33,001 nt of DNA from DASPRG01 sp963796125. Lineage in GTDB: Bacteria > Nitrospirota > Thermodesulfovibrionia > Thermodesulfovibrionales > SM23-35. A model generated the notes under the pieces. The model had not been told where the DNA came from. It searched no databases and saw only the letters and a program-made list of their open reading frames with translations. A program made the translations under genes and the position numbers. Location of the stretch: positions 1 through 33,001 of the forward strand of contig CAWCKM010000004.1 of NCBI GenBank assembly GCA_963796125.1. Direction: 5' to 3'. Positions 1-9,098 of the stretch are shown piece by piece; the first letter of the stretch is position 1; every line of letters begins with the position of its first letter.

Positions 1-1453
1 TCAGGGACAGGCTTACTTTTCTTAATAAAGTAGGGCTCGATTATCTCACCCTTGACAGGTCATCCCTCACGCTTGCAGGTGGAGAGTCGCAGAGGATAAG
101 GCTTGCAACACAACTGGGTTCTTCTCTTACAGGGGTTCTCTATGTGCTTGATGAACCAACTATTGGCATGCACCCAAGGGACACCGTAAAACTCCTTGAA
201 AGCCTCTCTTTCATACGTGATGCTGGCAATACCATAATTGTTGTCGAGCATGATGAGGAGACCATAAAGTGGGCAGATCATATCATTGACATGGGACCTG
301 GCGCTGGTCTCAATGGCGGACTAATTGTGGCTTCAGGGAAACCTGAGGAGATAGTAGAAAACGATAAGTCAATAACAGGAAACTATCTCAATGGGACTTT
401 ATCAATAGACATCCCCCTTGTTAGGAGAAAACCAAAAGACTTCATCAGGATATTAGGTGCACAGGAATTTAATCTCAAGGGGATTGAAGTCAATATCCCG
501 CTCGGAACTTTTACATGCATAACAGGTGTTTCGGGTTCAGGCAAAAGCACTCTTGTGCTTGAAATACTCTATAAAGCACTCTTGAAGGAAATCTATGGGA
601 GCAAGGTGATCCCTGGACAATACAGGGAAATCATAGGAACAGATAAGATAGACCGTGTGATCTGTGTAGACCAATCACCACTTGGGAAAACACCCAGATC
701 TAACCCGGCAACCTATAGCGGGGTTTTTTCTTTTATCAGAGAGTTATTTTCACAGGTAACTGATTCAAAGATAAGGGGTTATACACCATCAAGGTTCAGT
801 TTTAACCTCTCAGGCGGGAGATGTGAATCATGCCATGGAGATGGGCTGGTCAAGGTAGAAATGCATTTTCTTCCGCCGGTTTATATACCCTGTGATATAT
901 GCAAAGGAAAAAGATACAACAAGGAAACTCTCGATATCAGGTACAAAGATAAGAATATTGCCGAGATACTTGATATGACAGTATCAGAAGCTCTGCAATT
1001 TTTCTCTTCGATCCCTCACATAAGCCATAAACTTAAAGTACTTGAAGATGTCGGTCTCGGGTATTACAACTCGGGCAACCTGCATCAACACTCTCAGGTG
1101 GTGAAGCACAAAGGGTAAGGCTCGCAAAAGAGCTTGGAAGAAAATTAGCAAGCAATACGCTTTATATTCTCGATGAACCTACAACAGGACTTCATTATGT
1201 GGATATCAACAAATTGCTCACTGTCATCGATAAACTTGTGGATTTAGGCAATACAGTTATTATCATAGAACACAACCTTGATATGATAAAATCAGCCGAC
1301 TATATTATCGATCTCGGACCGGAGGGAGGGGAAAAAGGAGGAAGGATTGTTGCAGAAGGTACCCCAGAAGAAATTTGCATGAACCATGATTCCTATACTG
1401 GTCAATTCTTAAGGAAAAAATTGGCAAGACTTACCGATGCACGGGTAGCATGA
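1..1453 (+). CDS. uvrA: UvrA, excinuclease ABC subunit A (5' partial, frameshifted)
   Basis: C-terminal part of the damage-recognition ATPase of nucleotide excision repair; the start lies outside the window. Reading from base 3 gives the first ABC signature (LAGGESQRIRLA), Walker B (LYVLDEP), the second Walker A (GVSGSGKST, near base 530), the QSPLGKTPRSNPATY segment and a CxxC...CxxC zinc module (bases about 823-905). The frame breaks at about 1068: tat tac aa is followed by ctc ggg caa in the next frame, so one base is missing from the expected YYKLGQ. After the break the second signature STLSGGEAQRVRLA, Walker B and the C-terminus EGTPEEI follow intact up to the TGA at 1451. Without repair, the product would lose the second signature. 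A sequencing indel is likelier than a true null because everything after the break is perfectly conserved. yacG and dapB follow on the same strand. Confidence 0.93.
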
Positions 1454-1481
1454 TAAGTAAAACTCTGAGTGAAGAAATCGC

Positions 1482-1664
1482 ATGAAGATCATATGCCCCA
1501 TATGCAAGAAAGCAACTACATGGGAGGAAAATCCCAGTAAACCTTTTTGTTCAGAAAGATGCAAACTTATAGATCTTGGGAAATGGGTATCAGAAGATTA
1601 CAGAATTGAAGGCGAAAAAGCTGATGAAGAGCAAAAAGCAAAGGATGATGAGCACAAAAGTTAA
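1482..1664 (+). CDS. yacG: YacG-like DNA gyrase inhibitor / zinc protein
   Basis: A 60-residue protein with the four-cysteine zinc site of the YacG family: CPIC near residues 5-8, then C23 and C27 in FCSERCKLIDLGKW. The family's usual ERCKxIDLGxW signature is present, followed by an acidic tail. E. coli YacG binds GyrB and inhibits gyrase; the same role here is inferred from family. It starts 28 bases after uvrA, with a poor Shine-Dalgarno. The tail (EEQKAKDDEHKS) is encoded by DNA of the gagcaaa-type repeat that continues past the stop codon, so the C-terminus may be repeat-derived and not functionally important. Confidence 0.82.
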   Translation: MKIICPICKKATTWEENPSKPFCSERCKLIDLGKWVSEDYRIEGEKADEEQKAKDDEHKS

Positions 1665-1720
1665 GAGCAATTAGCAAAGGGCAACCATTGTCTTTAGCTC
1701 TTAGCTCTTGCTCTTGGCTA
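1655..1720. repeat. Phrase-like low-complexity repeat between yacG and dapB
   Basis: The spacer is built from variants of gagcaa/tagcaaa on its left half and tagctcttgctctt on its right half. AAGAGCAA at 1663-1670 is complementary to TTGCTCTT at 1708-1715, so the RNA could fold into a long-loop hairpin just ahead of the dapB ribosome site. The same vocabulary recurs at 15023-15051 and 20292-20311. Confidence 0.6.
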
Positions 1721-1734
1721 AGGAGGAGATTTTT

Positions 1735-2538
1735 ATGACCAGAATAATAGTTGCAGGGGCATCTGGGAGAATGGGGAGCAGGATTATTGCTCTCTCAAAA
1801 GAATATCCAGACATAAAACTTACAGGTGCTTTCGAAAAAAAAGGGCACGAAGCAGTAGGAAAAGATATCGGGTTAATCGCAGGGATAGGTGAAACAGGAA
1901 TAAAACTCTCTGAACGTCTTGAAGATATAATTGAAAACGGAGATGTAGTTATTGATTTTACTACCCCGAATTCGACGAAGGAAAATGTGAGACTTTCATC
2001 CAAAAAGGGTAAAGCGATGGTTATTGGTACAACAGGGATTTCAAAGGATGATATGAAAGATATGGAGTCTTTAATTAAAAGCATACCCTGTGTTATGGCT
2101 TCCAATATGAGCACAGGAGTAAATCTTCTTCTAAGGGTTTTACAAGATGTAGCGAGAGTTTTAGGTGACGAATACGATATAGAGATTATTGAGGCACACC
2201 ACCGGTTAAAGAAGGATGCGCCGAGTGGTACAGCACTGAAGATGGCACAGGTTCTTGCAGATGCCACAAGCAGAAGTCTCGATGAGGTTGCAGTGTATGC
2301 AAGGAAAGGGATCATCGGGGAGAGAACTAAAAAAGAAATTGGCATACAGACGATACGGGCAGGTGACATCGTGGGAGAGCATACTGTTATATTCGGAGGT
2401 CTTGGCGAAAGGATCGAGATAACCCACAAGGCATCGAGCAGGGACACCTTTGCAAGAGGCGCCCTTAGGGCAGCGCTCTGGGTATCAGGAAAACCTGCAG
2501 GACTCTATGATATGCAGGATGTGCTGGGGTTGAAGTAA
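1735..2538 (+). CDS. dapB: 4-hydroxy-tetrahydrodipicolinate reductase DapB
   Basis: Catalyses the NAD(P)H-dependent reduction step of the diaminopimelate/lysine pathway in the cytoplasm. The 267-residue product has the Rossmann nucleotide loop GASGRMG near its N-terminus, the IDFTTP and GTTGIS segments, and the catalytic/substrate motif EAHHRLKKDAPSGTA near residues 150-165. Length is normal for the family. The ATG at 1735 is chosen because AAGGAGGAG at 1720-1728 is a strong ribosome site; a TTG at 1708 lies upstream of that site within repeat sequence. The gene stops at 2538, immediately beside the truncated end of a convergent receiver remnant. Confidence 0.97.
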   Translation: MTRIIVAGASGRMGSRIIALSKEYPDIKLTGAFEKKGHEAVGKDIGLIAGIGETGIKLSERLEDIIENGDVVIDFTTPNSTKENVRLSSKKGKAMVIGTTGISKDDMKDMESLIKSIPCVMASNMSTGVNLLLRVLQDVARVLGDEYDIEIIEAHHRLKKDAPSGTALKMAQVLADATSRSLDEVAVYARKGIIGERTKKEIGIQTIRAGDIVGEHTVIFGGLGERIEITHKASSRDTFARGALRAALWVSGKPAGLYDMQDVLGLK

Positions 2539-2544
2539 CATGTA

Positions 2545-2813
2545 TCAAGTACCCGAAACAAAAATAAATAGCACATCAGGGCAATGCTCTTTTGCAATTG
2601 CAAGGGCAGAAGAGCCATCAAATGTGGCAGTTTATAATCAGAGAGGATAAAGTCGGGAGTAAAAACTTTCAGTTCTCTCAGAAAATCTTCTTTTGTCTCC
2701 ACATGTTTCGAATAAAATGATATCCCTTCTTTACAGAGTTTTCGCTCAATCAACTCTGCATCTGTGTATTGATCTTTCAGTATAAGTATCTTTAATTCTT
2801 TATTCGTTACCAC
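2545..2813 (-). pseudogene. Truncated, frameshifted response-regulator receiver
   Basis: From a GTG at 2813 it reads as a CheY-like receiver: KILIL..., TDAELIERKLCKEGISF, then the phosphoacceptor strand DFILSDYKLPH. At about 2620 one T is missing; reading on in the next frame restores FDGSSALAIAKEHCPDV and LFIFVSGT, then TGA at 2545-2547. The second half of a receiver (beta-5, the conserved Lys) is absent and dapB begins at once. The acidic pocket is also changed: LKDQ stands where LVEDN is usual. The frameshift alone could be an error, but the missing end and altered pocket support a true remnant. It lies downstream of an intact receiver and kinase, as often seen in kinase-Rcp-receiver clusters. 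Confidence 0.75.
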
Positions 2814-2831
2814 TTCAATTCTTGATTAGAT

Positions 2832-3285
2832 TTATTGTCCACTTGTATGTGGTGCTTTATTCAGTAGCAACCAATAAAGGCCGATTTCTTTTGCCGCTTC
2901 AACAAATTTATCGAAGTCAACTGGCTTTATGATGTAACTATTGACTCCAAGATTGTAACTCGTTACGATGTCGCGTTCTTCTGAAGAAGATGTTAACACG
3001 ACGACTGGAATACTCTTTGTCCGTAAATCAGACTTGACCTTTTCTAATACCTCTAATCCATTAATCCTTGGAAGCTTCAAATCCAGCAATACTACCTTCG
3101 GAACATCCTCTATCGACCGGTCAGAATACTGGCCTTGAGCAAAAATAAAGTCGAGCGCCTCGACCCCATCCTGCAACCAAATCAAGTTGTTTGCAAGATT
3201 GTATGTTTTCAATGCCCGTAATGCTAACTCGGCATCGTGCGGATTATCCTCTACTAAAACAATCTCAACTTGTTTTGAACGTCAT
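2832..3285 (-). CDS. Rcp1-type single-domain response regulator (frameshifted N-terminus)
   Basis: Stand-alone receiver of the phytochrome-partner (Rcp1) type. Visible are VEIVLVEDNPHDAEL (acidic pair), the phosphoacceptor VVLLDLKLPRINGLEVL, the switch Thr/Ser in VVVLTSSSEE and the Lys in YIIKPVDF. There is no output domain, so it should pass phosphoryl groups or bind a partner. The natural start is the ATG at 3285, with AAAGGAGGT directly upstream, overlapping the kinase stop by ATGA. An AAAA run at 3273-3276 has one base too many and breaks the frame after five codons; removing it gives a continuous protein. Starting at the internal TTG (3212) would delete strand 1 and the acidic pair, which argues against it. 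Confidence 0.88.
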
Positions 3286-5814
3286 CTCGCTACCTCCTTT
3301 TCTTTGAACGGCAAGGCAAAATAAAATGTTGCTCCTTCATTCACTCTTTCCTTCTGCCCAAATCTGTCCTCCATGTCGGTTGATAATGCGCTGCACTATG
3401 GCAAGTCCAATACCTGTTCCCTCAAACTCCTCTCCGCTATGCAACCGTTGGAAAACACCAAACAGTTTATCCTTATACCGCATATCAAACCCAACACCGT
3501 TATCTTTGACATAGTAAATGTTCTTTGAATCCTCATTGTATCCGCCGATTTCAATCACCGGCGTCTCTTTGGTTTTCGTGAATTTGACAGCATTCAACAG
3601 GAGATTGGCAAATACCTGGCGAATCATTCCCATATCACCGCAAGACATCTGGAAGAGGCTTAATATTAAACTCCACCTCCGCTTATCGGTATCAAGCCCG
3701 AGTTCATTAAACAGTCCCCTGACCAGTCTATCCATATCAATATCTGATACATCAATTTCTTTACGACCTAACCGTGAGAGGGCAAGAAGATCATCTATCA
3801 ATTCACCCATTTTCTGTGTGTTGCCCCGGATAATATTTATAAGACGTTTCCCCTCAGCATCATACTTATCACCATAATCTTCCAGAAGGATGCGGGAAAA
3901 TCCATCTATCGCCCGAAGTGGTGCACGTAAATCATGGGAAACAGAATAACTGAAGGACTCAAGCTCCCTGTTGGAAGCTTCAAGCTCAGCCGTGCGCTGA
4001 AGAACACGTTGCTCAAGTTCCTCATTGAGCTTATAGATCTCTTCCTCTGCCTGCTTCCTTTCAGTAATATCACGAAAGCTCCACACTCTTCCAACAATTG
4101 CTTCTCCTATTTTCTGAGGCTTTGAATATCGCTCGAAAACTCTCCTATCTTTAAATTCCAATATGTCATAATTTTCCTCATTGGGCTGAGCATATACTTG
4201 CTGTAATTTAAAGAGAAACTCTTCAGGATCTCTAAGCTGGTTAATGACAAAGTTAATTACCTTATCACTATCCCGATACTCTATGATAGAATCGGGTATT
4301 CGCCACATATCTAAGAATCTTTGATTGAAACTCTCTATTTTCCCTTCTTTATCAACAACAAGAATACCGTCAGCAGTCGACTCAAGTGTTGCTCTCACCA
4401 GTGAAAGAGTTTGCTTTAGTTCTTTCTCTGCCCGCTTACGCTCGCTAATATCCCTCCATGTCCCGATGATTTCTTTAGGGTTACCTTTCTCATCCCTTAT
4501 AAGAACTGCCTGATCATAGAACCAACGATACATTCCATCAGCACACTGCCATCGGTATTCAATGGCGACACTGCCATTTTCATAAATAGTTTGATATTTC
4601 TGTGATGCCAGTTCTCGCTCGTCCGGATGAATTCTTGACGTCCAGAAACTCTGATCTTCTATAAATGCGTTGCTTGGGAAACCCGATATACGATCAATCT
4701 GTTCACTTACCCATAATTGACTGGCATTATTCACGAACTGAACATTATAGAACGCCATCGGCAGAGAACGTAGAATAAGGTGTTCACGTTCTTCTTTTTC
4801 CCGCAGTATCTCCTCGGCCTTTTTGCGCTCGGTGATATCAACTCCTGTTCCTACAAGGTATCTCTGTTTGCCTGATATAAAGCGTCGGGCAGTAAACAGA
4901 TAAGGAGTCTTCATCCCGTCTTTCGACACCAGATGCGCTTCTGTGATTGATTGCCCCTTGATAAAGGCTTCCTGAATACGTTCTGCAATAAGATTTTTTT
5001 CTTCCTCAATAAAAAAATCCAATGGATTCTTTTCCAATATCTCTTCTGCTGTATATCCGGAGAATATTTCAAGATTCTGATTCCAACGCAGAAAATGGTC
5101 CTTCTCTTCAATAAGGTAGAATATTCCAGGCAAGCTGTTAATCACTGAATCGCTGAAATCCTTCTCCTTCTCCAGGTTAGCTTCTGCTTGTTTGCGCTCA
5201 GTGATTTCTTTGGATACACTCTCTATCATATGGTTCGTTACTTTCCCTAATGCTTTTAAAAGCTCGTCCTGGGAGTTATCAGAAATGCGGGCACCGAGGT
5301 CACCTTTTGAGACTCTGTTTAATACATCAAAATGTTCAGCAAGACCGATGGCAAATTCATGAGACTGATTTACAACTGTTTCGATTCCTTCTGCTGTCTT
5401 ATTTACTGTTTGCTTCAACTTTGCAATCAGTTCATGCCCGGAATCTTCTGATATCCTCACGCGGGGATCTCCTGAAGCAATTTTATTTAATGCTTCAAAG
5501 GTTTCTGAGAGGCATAATGCCAGTTCCATGCTGGTAGTTTCCAGCTCTTCATCCCGCACTGTGATTGCCGTCCTGAACTCCTTGAATTGTTTATTGACGA
5601 TATCAAGCGTATCTTTCATTGCAACAACATCCATATTCGCTTCAAAGACAACACAATCAAGACACATTTCCATCTTCTCGAGGAACTTACCTTGTATATC
5701 CTGACGGCAATGAGTTCCTGAGATCAGCCAGCACTTCGTTTCCTTTATTTTATAGGCAGGGCATTCTTTTTCTGCACAGGTAAAAACCTCCCAGCATTTG
5801 ACACTCTTTTGCAT
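3282..5814 (-). CDS. Soluble multi-PAS sensor histidine kinase with two-CW N-terminus
   Basis: About 840 residues once repaired. Order: Cys-rich two-CW-like domain (residues 1-60: CWEVF, CPAY, CWLISGTHC, CLDC); two HAMP-like stretches (about 95-205: KIASGDPRVRISEDS, RVSKGDLGARISDNS); three PAS domains (about 215-595), each closed by DITERKxAE; coiled coil; HisKA with phospho-His in SVSHDLRAPLRA; and HATPase with NLLLNAVKF, DNGVGF and GTGIGLAIV. I see no membrane span, so it is probably cytoplasmic. The Cys-rich start could bind metal or sense redox state (inference). The ATG at 5814 has AAGGAGGAAAG upstream. At about 3343-3349 an extra base truncates the end; the next frame adds VNEGATFYFALPFKEKEVAR and stops in an ATGA overlap with the receiver gene, so kinase and receiver are translationally coupled. 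Confidence 0.93.
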
Positions 5815-5850
5815 CTTTCCTCCTTAAAGAAGATCGAAACCTTGTCTTTC

Positions 5851-6075
5851 TTAAAACTGTATCTGAATCCTCTTCTGATATCCTCCTTCATTCTTTATAG
5901 AGAGGAGAATTTTATTGAGACGTTCACACCATACTCGAACATCCCTTTCAAAGGTGGGACAATCACCTATAATCTCCAGCATATCTCCGGGTTTCATGTC
6001 TGCTGCCTTTACTGCTATCTTCAGAACAGGCTGAGGACATTTAAGACCAACGGTGTTTAATAACTCTACTGTCAT
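5851..6075 (-). CDS. tusA: TusA/SirA-family sulfur-carrier protein
   Basis: A 74-residue protein of the TusA family, small proteins that carry a persulfide on a conserved Cys. The family motif is clear: LNTVGLKCPQPVLK with Cys13 in the CPxP turn, then MKPGDMLEIIGDCPTFERDV. A second Cys (C38) and C49 are present. Start ATG at 6075 with AGGAGG upstream. It lies 233 bases downstream of mvhA and 36 bases upstream of the histidine kinase, on the same strand, with a sigma-54-like promoter in front. Which sulfur pathway it serves cannot be told from the window. Confidence 0.9.
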   Translation of the reverse strand: MTVELLNTVGLKCPQPVLKIAVKAADMKPGDMLEIIGDCPTFERDVRVWCERLNKILLSIKNEGGYQKRIQIQF

Positions 6076-6137
6076 ACCAATCCCTCCTATTATTTTGATG
6101 TGATAACATGTTTTTCAGAAACACGAAAGCATCTTTT

Positions 6138-6153
6138 TGCAGTTTCTGTGCCA
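6138..6153 (-). promoter_or_regulatory. Sigma-54-type -24/-12 promoter upstream of tusA
   Basis: Read on the minus strand the site is TGGCACAGAAACTGCA. GG and GC have the exact 12-base phase of the consensus, and only one T of the TTGCA block differs (C). It points to tusA, whose ATG is about 50 bases beyond the predicted start point. If real, tusA and possibly the kinase-receiver genes need RpoN and an enhancer-binding protein; no such protein is encoded in the window. Confidence 0.5.
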
Positions 6154-6308
6154 ATAAATATCCTGTACAACTTATTGTTTTTAAATATAAAAGTTAATAT
6201 GTAGGCAAAATGGCATAAAATAATAGACAAATATTGTCATAATGAAAAACAAATAACCGGAAAATTATTTTTAGAAAGGTAAGGTATTTTTGGGGTCTTA
6301 TAGGATGA

Positions 6309-7707
6309 CTATTTTGAGATAATGTGAGTAGCACAGGCAAAGCACGGGTCATAAGCACGGAAGGCTATTTCTACCATATTGAGCAAACCGTCAGAAACAT
6401 TGCCTCCTTTTATAACCGAACGTGCAGCCTTCTCAATCGACATTTGAAGAGCTGCAGCATTGTTCTGAGTAGCAACGAGGAGGTTCACTTTCTGTAGTAT
6501 CGCTTTCCTGTCGGTTTGATAATGATGGAGAAGAATTCCCCTCGGAGCTTCACATACGCCAATGCCTTCCCCCTCAATGTTATCAGGAATACTTCTTACT
6601 TTAGCTTTAGTGAGTTCTGGATCATTGGCAAGTTCTTGAATCCTCTCTGCTGCGTATAAGACTTCAATAAGTCTTGCCCAATGATAAGCTAAGGTATAAT
6701 GAACAGGTTTGCCTCCCAAGGTATTGAACATTTTTGTATATTCGACCTGGGCAAGAGGGGTAGCCATCCCCTCGGAGGCATTCAGTCGGGCAAGGGGACC
6801 TACCCTGTAAATTCCACTCCCTGCTCCATCAACAAATCCTTTCCAGCCAATATTTTTTAAATATAGCATTTTCATAAAGCTCCATGGCTCAACTCTTTCC
6901 TGCATATATTTCAGATAGTTCTTTGCTGTAAATTTTATAACCTCCTTTCCATCAGGAGCAACAACTCGAATCTTCCCGTCATAAAAGTTCACCTTATTTT
7001 TATCATCCACAAGACCCATATAGTAGGTCCTGTGATGATAAATGTCACTCACCATTAAATCAAAATATTCTTTATTCTTGAGAAAGACATCATCAAATAT
7101 CTTTAATGTATACTCTGCAAACGGCACAAAATCTGCACTCAATTCCTTTATGCAGATTCTTTCTTCCTCTGTTAATGGCTTTGAAATCACCTCCTGGGAG
7201 ACAACAAACAGGATATAAAGGACTTCCGCTGATCATGGTATTCAATTCCCTTGCTTTCTTTCTTATTTCAATAACTTTTCTTGCAACATCAATTCCTAAT
7301 GTGTCCCTTACACCAAAAATATTTCTTTTGTCTTTTGGTGCATCCAGACCGACAATAAAATCCGGTCCGCCCAAAAAGTAAAAATGGAGAAGGTGGTCTT
7401 CAAACATGAATGTGTTATACAGAAGTTCTCTTATCTTCCTTGCTGCTCCTGGTGGTTCCACCTTGAAGAGATCATCAAGCGCTTTCGCCGATGCCGTATG
7501 GTGGGCTGTAGGACAAACGCCGCAGATCTTTTGAGTCAGTGTGGGCATTTCCTCCGCAGCCCTTCCCTCACAGAACTTTTCAAACCCTCTGAAATCAGGC
7601 ACCTGCAGAAAAGCACGCTCTACATTGCCTTCGTCATCAAGAAAGAGGGATATCTTTCCGTGTCCCTCTAATCTCGTTACCGGATCAATCGAGATTTGTT
7701 TCTTCAC
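6309..7707 (-). CDS. mvhA: MvhA, [NiFe]-hydrogenase large subunit, group 3 (frameshifted)
   Basis: Carries the NiFe active site of the Hdr-linked hydrogenase. About 465 residues once repaired. The N-terminal half has RLEGHGKI and the first metal-binding motif CGVCPTAH; the C-terminal end has the second, DPCFACATH. The frame breaks at about 7187: an extra base turns the canonical PGGVSKPLTEEER into PGGDFKAINR; deleting it joins the two halves perfectly. Start is GTG 7707, just past the mvhG stop. After the His of DPCxxCxxH only IISK remains, a very short tail for a subunit normally matured by a C-terminal endopeptidase. It is the last gene of hdrA-mvhD-mvhG-mvhA. Confidence 0.94.
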
Positions 7708-7708
7708 T

Positions 7709-8677
7709 TTATTGCCTGATCATTTTCCCTTTCAATATTGATGAAGCTAACCCATATCTGTAAAACAACCCTGCAGGATCAGGTATTGAATTGAATAGTC
7801 TCTTCAGTTCTTTTTCATCCGTTGATTCAAAAAGAGATGCGAGAAAAGATAAGGTCTTTGCACCCTGGTCTGTTACATTATCAAGAGGTCCAAAACAACC
7901 CCGGCAGGGCATGTTTGCCTTTATACACCTCTCTTCACACCCTCCCCTCGTAGCAGGGCCGAGACAAATAAGCCCCTGATCCAGAAAACACCTTGCCGGA
8001 TCCCATTCTTCTTCATAAAGCCTTTTAAACCTCTTTATCTCTATCATGTCAGGTTTGCTTTCCTTACGGGAACAAAAGTAGCAAAGTGCCTTCTTTTCTG
8101 CTAACACACTTCCTTTCAAGGGGAGTCCGCCATGAAGAATTGCCAGAAGGGCTTTCTTAATAAGTTGAGGTGTTGGGGGACAACCCGGAATATAATAGTC
8201 TACCTCTACAACCTGATCCAGGGCTTTCACCGTATTGTGAAAATGAGGGAGACCTAATTCTTTCCGGTACTCTTTCGTTTCATTCCCGGGTAACACGCCC
8301 TGGGAATTCTTTACTGTTGGAACCTCTTTAAATGACCTGTTTAAAATACCTCTGCGCTCAAAAAAATTGGCTAATCCAACAACACCTCCGAGATGTGCAC
8401 AACTCCCGTGGGCGATTATCAACCTGGATTTTTTTCTTAATATTTTCGCCATTTGTTCCTGGTTATCCATCCTGACTGCTCCATTGATAAGAGTCGCTGT
8501 AATTCCGCCATCAGGAATCATTTCAACGTCATGATATTTCATATCTATTGCAACAGGCCAAAATAGAACATCAACTGATTCTGCCAAGTCCAACAAATCC
8601 TCAGCCAAATCAAGGACTGATTCCTCACATCCACCACAACTTGAACACCAGTAAAGAGCAATTTTGGGCTTTTCCAT
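7709..8677 (-). CDS. mvhG: MvhG, [NiFe]-hydrogenase small subunit
   Basis: Electron-transfer subunit with iron-sulfur clusters that links the NiFe site to MvhD/HdrA. At 322 residues it is of normal length for MvhG-type subunits and lacks a Tat signal, as expected for a cytoplasmic enzyme. Cluster ligands visible: WCSSCGGCEES (residues 10-20), HGSCAHLGG (about 90), PGCPPTP (about 165), and the Cys-rich distal segment with CYFCSRK, CFLDQGLICLGPATRGGCEERCIKANMPCRGCFGP (given here only as Cys positions about 196-275). Starts 10 bases after mvhD stops, so it is co-transcribed with it. Confidence 0.95.
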   Translation of the reverse strand: MEKPKIALYWCSSCGGCEESVLDLAEDLLDLAESVDVLFWPVAIDMKYHDVEMIPDGGITATLINGAVRMDNQEQMAKILRKKSRLIIAHGSCAHLGGVVGLANFFERRGILNRSFKEVPTVKNSQGVLPGNETKEYRKELGLPHFHNTVKALDQVVEVDYYIPGCPPTPQLIKKALLAILHGGLPLKGSVLAEKKALCYFCSRKESKPDMIEIKRFKRLYEEEWDPARCFLDQGLICLGPATRGGCEERCIKANMPCRGCFGPLDNVTDQGAKTLSFLASLFESTDEKELKRLFNSIPDPAGLFYRYGLASSILKGKMIRQ

Positions 8678-8687
8678 TGTTTCTTCT

Positions 8688-9098
8688 TTATCTCCTTGCT
8701 ACCAGCGGCCCCATTTGCCTTATGTCCTCAACCATTGTTGAAACAATCATTGTAAACTTTTCAGTCTCTGTAGCTGATACCCAATCAAGTCTGAGCCTAT
8801 CTTTTTCTATGCCAAACTGCGGAAGTAGCTCTTTCAAAAAAATATATCTTTTCATTGCCTGAACATTACCTTCTTTATAATGGCAGTCTCCTAAATGACA
8901 GCCTAAAATCAATACACCGGAAGCACCTTTTTGGAAAGCCTCAAGAATAAACTGAGGATCCACCCTTCCACTGCACATTATACGGACAATCTTCAGATTT
9001 GAAGGATATTCTTTTTGCGCTCTCCCCACAGAATCTGCACATTCATATGAACACCAGTTACAAAGAAAGGCTATGATCTTTGGTTCAAAACTATTCAT
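8688..9098 (-). CDS. mvhD: MvhD, iron-sulfur subunit linking hydrogenase to HdrA
   Basis: A 136-residue [2Fe-2S] protein that passes electrons between MvhAG and HdrA. Conserved features: FLCNWCSYECADSVGR near the N-terminus (three Cys), RIMCSGRVDPQFILEAF, and GCHLGDCHYKEGN (two Cys). Its ATG overlaps the hdrA stop by four bases (ATGA), indicating translational coupling in the order hdrA-mvhD-mvhG-mvhA. Confidence 0.95.
   Translation of the reverse strand: MNSFEPKIIAFLCNWCSYECADSVGRAQKEYPSNLKIVRIMCSGRVDPQFILEAFQKGASGVLILGCHLGDCHYKEGNVQAMKRYIFLKELLPQFGIEKDRLRLDWVSATETEKFTMIVSTMVEDIRQMGPLVARR

Noticed and set aside
7093..7190. Two overlapping hydrogenase genes (split MvhA) or programmed frameshifting
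   Set aside because: No slippery heptamer was noticed, and removing one base restores the canonical PGGVSKPL. The same type of break occurs in unrelated genes, so a common technical cause is simpler.
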